In this document: positions 1 to 5,230 of the stretch, in pieces
How the letters are laid out: each line of letters starts with the position of its first letter
Numbering within the stretch: position 1 is the stretch's first letter
Source of the DNA: an uncultured Collinsella sp.
Lineage (GTDB): Bacteria; Actinomycetota; Coriobacteriia; Coriobacteriales; Coriobacteriaceae
Direction: 5' to 3'
DNA length: 5,230 bases
Assembly (NCBI GenBank): GCA_900552395.1
Contig: URZJ01000134.1
Span: 1 to 5,230, forward strand
Program-made: the position numbers and the translations under genes
The notes under the pieces: generated by a model
The model's input: the letters and a program-made list of their open reading frames with translations, nothing else
What the model was told of the DNA's origin: nothing
The model's database searches: none

Positions 1-908
1 GAGCCAGTCATGCGCATGCGGTTGGGGTCGTCGACCTTGGCGTTCATGCCAATGCACATGATGACGTCCTGCACGGGAGCGTCCTCGCGGCGCAGGTAGT
101 GGAAATCGTTGGTGGCAATGACCTTGACGCCCACCTGTTTGGCGATGTCGATGAGCGTACGGTCCATCTGCTCGTCGGTCAGGCCGTTGTCGGTGGTGAT
201 GCCGTGTTCCTGGATCTCGATGTAGAAGTCGCCGGGCTCGAAGGTGTCACGGAAGGTCTCGGCCCACTTGATGGCGCCCTCCATGTCACCGCGGTCGATG
301 TACTTTGGAATGATGCCCGCGATGCAGGCGCTGGTGCAGATCATGCCCTTGGCGTGGCGGCGCAGGTTGTCGAGCGTCACGCGCGGCTTGTAGTAAAAGC
401 CCTGCACGGCGGCCTCGGAGACCGTCTGCATCAGGTTGACGTAGCCCTCCTGGTCCTTGGCCAGAAGGATCATGTGGTAGAGCTCGGGCTTGTGGTCGCG
501 GGCAAGGGTCTCGTCCGGCGTAAAGTAGACCTCGCAGCCAAAGATGGGCTTGATGACCAGGGGCGGCTTGAGCTCGTCGATATTGCCCTTCTCGTCCCAC
601 ATAGCCATGTCCTTAACGTACTGGGCATGCTCGCGCGGGTTTTCCTCGGGGTCGGGCTCCACCAGCTCGTCGCGGCGGTCCTTTTCCAAGAAGGCCTTGT
701 CGTGGCTCCAGGTTTTGTACTCGGGCGTGTTGTGGTTAACGGCGTCGCAGGCCAGCGCCAAGTCGGGCACGCCATACATGTAGCCGTGATCGGTAATGGC
801 CACGGCAGGCATGCCAAGCTCAACGGCACGGTTGACCATATCCTGGATACGGGTTGCGCCGTCGAGCATGGAGAAAACAGTGTGATTGTGCAGATGGACG
901 AATGCCAT
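1..908 (-). CDS. dnaE: DNA polymerase III subunit alpha, N-terminal PHP domain (partial, 3' end beyond window)
   Basis: This is the catalytic subunit of the replicative DNA polymerase; only its first 302 codons are in the window. The protein begins MAFVHLHNHT and runs through a complete PHP domain. The expected metal ligands can be placed by motif: H7 and H9 (HLHNH), D16 (LDG), H41 (TDHG), E126 (GCEVY), H145 (YHMILLA), C195 (TSAC), and D268 and H270 (TNDFHY). A complete set is known in bacterial alpha subunits whose PHP domain acts as the 3'-5' proofreading exonuclease, so that activity is inferred here. Residues 59-120 form a charged insertion: H41 and E126 are 85 residues apart, against about 25 in the usual family layout. 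The ATG at 908 is preceded by GGAG at good spacing and starts exactly at the conserved N-terminus. The polymerase palm, fingers and tau-binding regions lie outside the window. The gene lies 201 bases downstream of addA and probably has its own promoter. Identification is secure. Confidence 0.97.
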   Translation of the reverse strand, partial: MAFVHLHNHTVFSMLDGATRIQDMVNRAVELGMPAVAITDHGYMYGVPDLALACDAVNHNTPEYKTWSHDKAFLEKDRRDELVEPDPEENPREHAQYVKDMAMWDEKGNIDELKPPLVIKPIFGCEVYFTPDETLARDHKPELYHMILLAKDQEGYVNLMQTVSEAAVQGFYYKPRVTLDNLRRHAKGMICTSACIAGIIPKYIDRGDMEGAIKWAETFRDTFEPGDFYIEIQEHGITTDNGLTDEQMDRTLIDIAKQVGVKVIATNDFHYLRREDAPVQDVIMCIGMNAKVDDPNRMRMTG

Positions 909-916
909 GTGATGAG

Positions 917-920
917 CTCC
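917..920 (-). promoter_or_regulatory. Ribosome binding site of dnaE
   Basis: On the minus strand GGAG sits 8 bases before the ATG at 908. It supports that ATG, which also coincides with the conserved start of the PHP domain. Confidence 0.75.
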
Positions 921-947
921 GATGCGAGTTCGTGTTCTGACTGAACG

Positions 948-953
948 ATTTTA
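948..953 (-). promoter_or_regulatory. Possible -10 element of a dnaE promoter (weak)
   Basis: The minus strand reads TAAAAT, matching the TATAAT consensus at five of six positions, in an otherwise very GC-rich stretch. Transcription would begin about 30-35 bases before the dnaE ATG. No good -35 hexamer lies 16-19 bases upstream; that region is CCGTCCGCGCC-like. The call therefore rests on one AT-rich hexamer and on the 201-base gap that separates dnaE from addA. Confidence 0.25.
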
Positions 954-1009
954 CCGCACGGCGCGGACGGCACCCGAACCTAGCCAAACCCACACGGCTC
1001 CTCTTGCAG

Positions 1010-1072
1010 TTGCGGTGAAATGCGGACTGTTTGGCGGCTTTTTTGGCCAAAACAGTCCGTATTCCACCGCAA
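1010..1072. repeat. 63-base imperfect palindrome in the addA-dnaE gap
   Basis: The left arm (1010-1035, starting TTGCGGTGAAATGCGG) is complementary to the right arm (1046-1072, ending ATTCCACCGCAA). The arms differ by two substitutions and one extra base, around a 10-base centre with a run of six T (1039-1044 on the plus strand). The stem has about 24 matched positions, far beyond chance. Neither strand has a T-tract after the second arm, so it is not a classic intrinsic terminator, although it could still slow polymerase or protect the addA mRNA end. Its size, intergenic position and near-perfect symmetry suggest a REP- or MITE-like dispersed element, which needs a genome-wide comparison to establish. 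A protein-binding operator is another option. The function is unknown. Confidence 0.8.
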
Positions 1073-1109
1073 GTTATTGGGGGATGGGGCGTGGGCAGCT
1101 CCGGTTGAG

Positions 1110-4100
1110 CTAGAGGTTGTAGGTGACTACCTGAGGCTCGGCGGGTTCGACGAAGATGGTTGGATTCGCCTGCTCCACGCGAACGAACTTGACGGTCACG
1201 GCCTCAAAGCCCGCCTTGTGCAGAACGTCGGCGTAAACGCGCGCCTGCAAGGCGTGTTTCTCCTGCAGCTCCTCCGGCGTCTCGTCCGGCGTGCCACCCG
1301 TCTTGTAGTCGATGACCAGCGCGCGCGACGGATCGGCCGGGTCGGTGGCCAGTGCATCGATGGCGCCCTCGGCATATGCACCGTAGCGGGCAATGTCCTT
1401 GTCTTCGCAACCCAGCGAGAAGAATGGTACCTCGGCACGAACGCACGGCCACGCGAGCAGGTCGGCACGAACAGCCGACTTGAGCCAGCGGTCCAGGGCG
1501 ACGTCGAAGCGTTCGCGCTGCTCCGGCGTCAGGCGCCACAGACGCGCTAGCGCATCGGCACGCTCAGCGGGCAGCTCATCGGCACCCATCTCGATCAGCC
1601 ACTGGCAGGCGGCATGGAACGCCGAGCCCAGCGCCATGGGGTTGCCGGCAGGCTCAACGGCGGCCACGTCTGCATCCGTCATCTCCGAGCCATCCGACTC
1701 CGCATCATCGCCAGCCTCGTCCATGGGCACGCGCGTCTCGGCGGCACGGTCCTCGGCCTCGGCATGCAGCGCCGCGGCGATTGACGAGTAGCTATACGAG
1801 TCACGCATCGGATACGGACAGATGCCCATGCGCACGCCCGCTGCCTGGGGATACACAAGCTCAAATGAATCGGCCTTGGGGTCGGCAGGACCGGGCACAG
1901 TTGAGCGCGAAGCATTATCAGCGACATCGACATCGCCGCGAACAAGCCTGCCCTCGGCATCCAGCGAAGCGTTAGCCTCAAACGCCTGCTCGCCAAACGT
2001 AAAGTCCGACAGCGAGATGAGCTCGTAGTCGCCCGGCTGGGAGTTGTCGAACACCAAACGGTCGCTATCGAGCTGCGGCATGTCCAGACTGTCGGTCGGC
2101 AGGATGCGGCGCAGCACGTCGTAGGTCAGATCCGTCTCGACATCGAAGGTCGGCGCCGTCACCTTGCCGCGGCTCACGCCGGCGTCCATCGCCAAAATGA
2201 CCAACTCGCGCGCTCGCGTCATGGCGACATAGAGCAGACGCGCCCGCTCCTCGAGCGAAAGCTGCAGGTCGGCGTTGCGCAGGCGGGCAAACGCCTCGGC
2301 GGGAGAACCCGTCGCGCAGACATCCTCCATGAGCTCCGGCGGCAACCATAGCGACGTGCCCTTACCCTTAAACGCATGCTCAAACTGCTTTTTGACGTCA
2401 TCGCCCTTCACGAACGTACCGTCCGCGAGTTTAACGCCGTCGAAGCGTGCCGGCAGCGCCACGACCTGCGCCCCGCCGTCGACGCGACCCATCTGCGCCG
2501 CACCGGACGACTTGCGCACGCCAAAGCACTCGGCAACTGCAACGACCGGATACTCCAGGCCCTTGGACGCATGCACGGTCATGATGCGCACCGCGCCGTC
2601 GCCCTCCTCGTTGAGGGCGCCTGGGGCCTCCTTGCCCGCCAAGAAGCGGTCGAAGGCAAGCGCAATGGAACGCGGCGAGTTACCGAACTCGGCCTCCGCC
2701 TCGGCCACGGCATCGAGCGCCTTAAGCACGTTGGCGGCAATGGCCCTGCCCTCGGGACCACGCTGTGCCAGACGCACAAACCAGCCGGAGGCGTTGACAG
2801 TATCGCGCGCGATGGCGGCGAACGAATCGCGCCCCACACGGCGAAGCGCGTAGCGCAGCACCTCGCGGGCGCGCGTCACGAGCGGCAAGTCTTGCAAACC
2901 CGGCACATCGAAATCGCTCATGATACCCGCATCGATGTTGCGGCGCGAGGTCTCCCCCGTCTGGTCGTCCAGCTTGGTCGCCAGCGCCAGGAACTCCTGG
3001 GCGCCGAGCGCAAACATCGGCGAGGCGAGCAGCGGCATAAGGCCCTGCGCCGTATCGGCCGGATTGGCGAGTGCGCAGACCAGGGCACGCACCGTCTGCA
3101 CCTCGGCTGCCTGGGCAAAGACCGAGCCGCCTGCGATCACGCAGTCGAGCCCCTGGTCGCGGAAGGCCTGCGCATAGACATCGGCGTTGGTCATGCGGCC
3201 CAGCAGCAGGACCATGCTGCCCTGGGGCTGGCCCGCTTTAACGAGTGCTTGGAATCGCTCCGCAATCGCGCGAGCTTTCGCCTGCGTTCGCTCCTGCGTA
3301 CTGCCACCGGCAACGAGCAGCGCCTGGCGGCGCGATGCCTTCGCCTTGAGCTTGTCCTCGCGTTCGTCGCTCGGTTCAAGATCCAAGAACCCCTGCATCA
3401 AACCACCGGTGTCGCCGTCAAAGACGCGCGCCACATAGCGCAGCACCTCGTCGTGGCTGCGGAAGTTGCGTACAAGCTTGACGAGCTCGCCGGCGGGGGC
3501 ATCGGACGTGGCGACCGTCTCGGGCGCCGTCGTCGAACCCACCTTGCGCTCCTGGCGACGGAACACCTCGACCTCGGCACCACGGAAGCGGTAGATCGAC
3601 TGCTGCGCATCGCCTACGGTGCACAGTGCGCGCTCCCCCGCGCCCGTCAGGTAACGGATCAAATCGACCTGCATCTGGTCGGTATCCTGGAACTCATCGA
3701 TCATGACCATCTTAAAGCGGCCCTCATAGGCTGCTCGAATAGCCGGGTAGTCGCGCAGCGCCTCGTACGCCATACGCAGTAGGTCGTTGTTATCGAGCGC
3801 GGACTGGCCGGCCTTCAGTGCGCGATACTCAGCCTCCACGGAACGGGCCAGGCCCACCAGCGCATCGAGCGCGGGGGCACCGCAGGCCAGCACGATATTG
3901 ATAAACGCATCGGCAGCCTCGGCCTTGAGTAGCTCCACCTGCTCCTTAGAAAACGCCTTGCTCGCCCGAGGCATGCTGCACGACATCATGAGTCGCGCCG
4001 CATCCTCCATGGTTTTGCCACTCGCCTCAAACGCGTCGATGGCGTCGAGTGCCACCTGTGCCTTTTCGGTCGCGGCCTTGCTCGCACCCAACGCCGCGCG

Positions 4101-4736
4101 ATAGGCGTCGGCAAGCGCCGAGGTGTCAGCCTGGCCGCGCGCCACGCACACATCGTCCATGCCGCCCGGCAGCTGGCTCGATAGCTCCAGCAGGTCGCGC
4201 ACCAGTCCTTTAATGGTGGTACCGGCGCCAAACGGCCCACCCTCGCCCGCCATGGGATACCAAGCGTAGAGGGCCTTAAGCGAAGCGGCGAGCTCGGGGG
4301 CGGCATCGGGCGCCGTCGCGCGGGCCAGCACATGCTCAACAGCCTGGTCCATAAGCTCGTCGGTATCGGTGAGCACCGTGAACTCGGGATCGATGCCCAG
4401 CTCCAACGCATGTGCGCGCAGGATACGCGAGCACATGCCGTGAATGGTCGAGATCCACGCATCGTCGACGGTCAGGGCTTCCTCGTCCATGCCCTCGTCG
4501 ATGAGCGCGCGGCGCACACGGTCACGGATCTCGGCCGCGGCGTCTTTGGTAAAGGTAATGGCGAGCACCTGATCCAGATGCTCAACGAACGGACCGGATT
4601 CGGGCGAGAGCGCGTAGACGATGCGGCGCGTGAGGGTAAAGGTCTTGCCCGAACCGGCACCCGCCGAGACAAACAGCGGACGGTCGAGCGTTTTGACGAT
4701 CTGCAGCTGTTGCGGCATCAAAGTCGAAAGATCCAT
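1110..4736 (-). CDS. addA: AddA-type ATP-dependent helicase/nuclease subunit (UvrD/RecB family)
   Basis: This complete 1,208-residue protein has the usual AddA length of roughly 1,200. It is the 3'-5' translocating motor and one of the two nucleases of an AddAB complex, which processes double-strand breaks for RecA loading. Superfamily 1A motifs appear in order: Walker A SAGAGSGKT (24-32), motif Ia ITFTKDAAAEI (60-70), STIHG (96-100), motif II IDEFQDTD (346-353), motif III VGDAQQSIYRFRGA (374-387), motif IV LVRNFRSH (421-428), motif V TVHASKGLEYP (720-730) and motif VI LLYVAMTRAR (834-843). An acidic linker (about 991-1030) leads to a RecB-like PD-(D/E)xK nuclease: GSAFH (1037-1041), E1102, D1127, VIDYKTG (D1143, K1145) and QARVY (Q1164, Y1168). 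All key helicase and nuclease residues look intact. The ATG lies three bases after the upstream stop and has AAGGAGG in front; the gene ends in TAG. An AdnB- or RecB-like assignment is the alternative, but the domain order, the length and the upstream helicase-less nuclease tail favour AddA. Confidence 0.9.
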   Translation of the reverse strand: MDLSTLMPQQLQIVKTLDRPLFVSAGAGSGKTFTLTRRIVYALSPESGPFVEHLDQVLAITFTKDAAAEIRDRVRRALIDEGMDEEALTVDDAWISTIHGMCSRILRAHALELGIDPEFTVLTDTDELMDQAVEHVLARATAPDAAPELAASLKALYAWYPMAGEGGPFGAGTTIKGLVRDLLELSSQLPGGMDDVCVARGQADTSALADAYRAALGASKAATEKAQVALDAIDAFEASGKTMEDAARLMMSCSMPRASKAFSKEQVELLKAEAADAFINIVLACGAPALDALVGLARSVEAEYRALKAGQSALDNNDLLRMAYEALRDYPAIRAAYEGRFKMVMIDEFQDTDQMQVDLIRYLTGAGERALCTVGDAQQSIYRFRGAEVEVFRRQERKVGSTTAPETVATSDAPAGELVKLVRNFRSHDEVLRYVARVFDGDTGGLMQGFLDLEPSDEREDKLKAKASRRQALLVAGGSTQERTQAKARAIAERFQALVKAGQPQGSMVLLLGRMTNADVYAQAFRDQGLDCVIAGGSVFAQAAEVQTVRALVCALANPADTAQGLMPLLASPMFALGAQEFLALATKLDDQTGETSRRNIDAGIMSDFDVPGLQDLPLVTRAREVLRYALRRVGRDSFAAIARDTVNASGWFVRLAQRGPEGRAIAANVLKALDAVAEAEAEFGNSPRSIALAFDRFLAGKEAPGALNEEGDGAVRIMTVHASKGLEYPVVAVAECFGVRKSSGAAQMGRVDGGAQVVALPARFDGVKLADGTFVKGDDVKKQFEHAFKGKGTSLWLPPELMEDVCATGSPAEAFARLRNADLQLSLEERARLLYVAMTRARELVILAMDAGVSRGKVTAPTFDVETDLTYDVLRRILPTDSLDMPQLDSDRLVFDNSQPGDYELISLSDFTFGEQAFEANASLDAEGRLVRGDVDVADNASRSTVPGPADPKADSFELVYPQAAGVRMGICPYPMRDSYSYSSIAAALHAEAEDRAAETRVPMDEAGDDAESDGSEMTDADVAAVEPAGNPMALGSAFHAACQWLIEMGADELPAERADALARLWRLTPEQRERFDVALDRWLKSAVRADLLAWPCVRAEVPFFSLGCEDKDIARYGAYAEGAIDALATDPADPSRALVIDYKTGGTPDETPEELQEKHALQARVYADVLHKAGFEAVTVKFVRVEQANPTIFVEPAEPQVVTYNL

Positions 4737-4739
4737 GGT

Positions 4740-5230
4740 CTACACGTCCCTCCTTACAAACGTTCCTTCGTGGTTATACGAGCAGCGCGCATGCGCGGCC
4801 TGAGCCGACGTCGGGTCGACGGCGGCAACGTCGCCTGCCTCGAGTTCGTGCAGGCGCTCGGCGATGCCGGCCTCCACGCGATCGAGCAGGGCGTCGAAGT
4901 CCATGCTGCCACCCTCGCCGGGAAAGCCCTTCTTAAGCCCCGGGATGCGGCCGTCACCACGCTCCTCCTCGAGCAGCTCGGCACTCGCGGCGCCGCGCAG
5001 CGCCGGTTTGCCGCCCTTGGTCGAAAAATAGAGCGCCGCACGGGCATCCAGATCCAGCGCCCGGCGCATGGCCTGCGCATAGATAAGCGTCTGGGTATGG
5101 GGCGGCAGCCACCGCGGGTCGTCGATGGCGGCCTCGCCCGATTCCTCGTCGCGCACCGTGGGGTCGGCGAGTTTAAACTCCTCAACGCCCGTGCGATGCT
5201 TGTAGTCGATTACCACGGCGCGATTCTCGG
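4740..5230 (-). CDS. addB: AddB-like PD-(D/E)xK nuclease, C-terminal 162 residues (partial, 5' end beyond window)
   Basis: The reading frame is open to the right edge, so the visible 162 residues are only the C-terminal end of a larger protein. It opens inside a RecB-family nuclease core: VVIDYKHRTG supplies the catalytic Asp and Lys (residues 8 and 10 of the fragment), and QTLIY (46-50) is the QxxxY motif. An ALYFSTKGGK strand follows, then a helical tail. In AddB this domain cuts the 5'-ended strand and is closed by an iron-sulfur cluster whose last three ligands form a C-x2-C-x5-C motif near the C-terminus. Here the tail reads RCSYNHEGTFVRRDV: only the first cysteine (149) is present, with Asn and Val in the other two places. 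The name rests on the nuclease motifs and on the position directly upstream of addA, the order seen in the addB-addA pair of Bacillus. The helicase-like and Chi-recognition parts are not visible, so another RecB-type partner is possible. Confidence 0.78.
   Translation of the reverse strand, partial: ENRAVVIDYKHRTGVEEFKLADPTVRDEESGEAAIDDPRWLPPHTQTLIYAQAMRRALDLDARAALYFSTKGGKPALRGAASAELLEEERGDGRIPGLKKGFPGEGGSMDFDALLDRVEAGIAERLHELEAGDVAAVDPTSAQAAHARCSYNHEGTFVRRDV
4749..4755 (-). promoter_or_regulatory. Ribosome binding site of addA, inside the end of the upstream gene
   Basis: The minus strand reads AAGGAGG, a near-perfect Shine-Dalgarno sequence, within the last codons of the upstream nuclease gene. 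It ends 12 bases before the addA ATG, which is longer than the usual 5-9. The next in-frame ATG (codon 7, at 4718) would be 30 bases away, so the ATG at 4736 remains the best start. The arrangement suggests that ribosomes finishing the upstream gene restart on addA. Confidence 0.7.

Noticed and set aside
99..944. Plus-strand open frame (281 codons) opposite dnaE
   Set aside because: It is antisense to the confidently identified PHP domain. The Val/Leu/Gly/His-rich translation is a compositional mirror of dnaE codons and shows no family motif.
934..946. GTTC-N5-GAAC inverted repeat upstream of dnaE, considered as an SOS (LexA) operator
   Set aside because: The Gram-positive LexA box is GAAC-N4-GTTC; here the half-sites are in the opposite order with a five-base spacer. 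Four-base arms are easily found by chance.
1010..1072. Palindrome as an intrinsic terminator of addA
   Set aside because: Read on the minus strand, the second arm is followed by CTGCAAGAGG rather than a U-tract, and the only homopolymer run is in the loop.
1097..1111. Small inverted repeat (AGCTC...GAGCT) overlapping the addA stop codon, considered as a terminator
   Set aside because: The stem is only five base pairs with a five-base loop and no following T-tract, so it is too weak to call.
1020..1550. Plus-strand open frame starting in the palindrome and running over the addA 3' end
   Set aside because: It overlaps the AddA nuclease domain in antisense, starts inside the inverted repeat, and has no domain signature.
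2376..3782. Long plus-strand open frame (468 codons) opposite addA
   Set aside because: It lies wholly antisense to a gene with every helicase motif intact. Its translation is rich in His, Arg, Leu and Ala with no recognisable domain, as expected from the complement of GC-rich codons. No convincing ribosome site or promoter was seen.
4740..4742. TAG between addB and addA as a sequencing error splitting a fused gene
   Set aside because: A strong Shine-Dalgarno precedes the ATG, and the ATG begins exactly where AddA proteins normally start, just before the Q-motif and Walker A. Two separate subunits are the family norm.

Overview
This 5,230-base window is GC-rich, and all three genes read leftward on the minus strand. 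In transcription order they are: the 3' end of an addB-like nuclease gene (entering at the right edge), a complete addA-type helicase-nuclease gene, a 201-base intergenic gap, and the first 302 codons of dnaE (leaving at the left edge). All three belong to DNA replication or recombinational repair. I found no RNA gene, CRISPR array, insertion sequence or phage gene.

The likely source is a high-GC Gram-positive bacterium, most plausibly a Coriobacteriia member such as a Collinsella relative. This is inference. It rests on the high GC, an actinobacterial-looking DnaE N-terminus (HLHNH, FSMLDGA), a large charged insertion in the DnaE PHP domain that I associate with that class, and an AddAB-type repair pair, which the better-known actinobacteria largely replace with AdnAB or RecBCD. 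No 16S or other decisive marker is present.

Right part (4740-5230): the C-terminal PD-(D/E)xK nuclease domain of the AddB-like subunit. Its final segment keeps only one of the cysteines that normally form the AddB iron-sulfur cluster. Middle (1110-4736): AddA, with all superfamily 1A helicase motifs and its own C-terminal nuclease domain. The addB stop codon and addA start are three bases apart and in the same frame, so the two genes are almost certainly co-transcribed and translationally coupled. Together they would resect double-strand breaks to make 3' tails for RecA.

The gap (909-1109) holds a 63-base imperfect palindrome with no T-tract on its exit side. It looks more like a dispersed REP-type element or a structured RNA/DNA site than a standard terminator. 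A weak -10 candidate and a clear ribosome binding site lie in front of dnaE. Left part (1-908): the PHP domain of the replicative polymerase alpha subunit, with all expected metal ligands present.

I see no novel multi-gene system here. The points worth a second look are the palindrome, the missing iron-sulfur ligands, the single in-frame amber codon between addB and addA, and the DnaE insertion.
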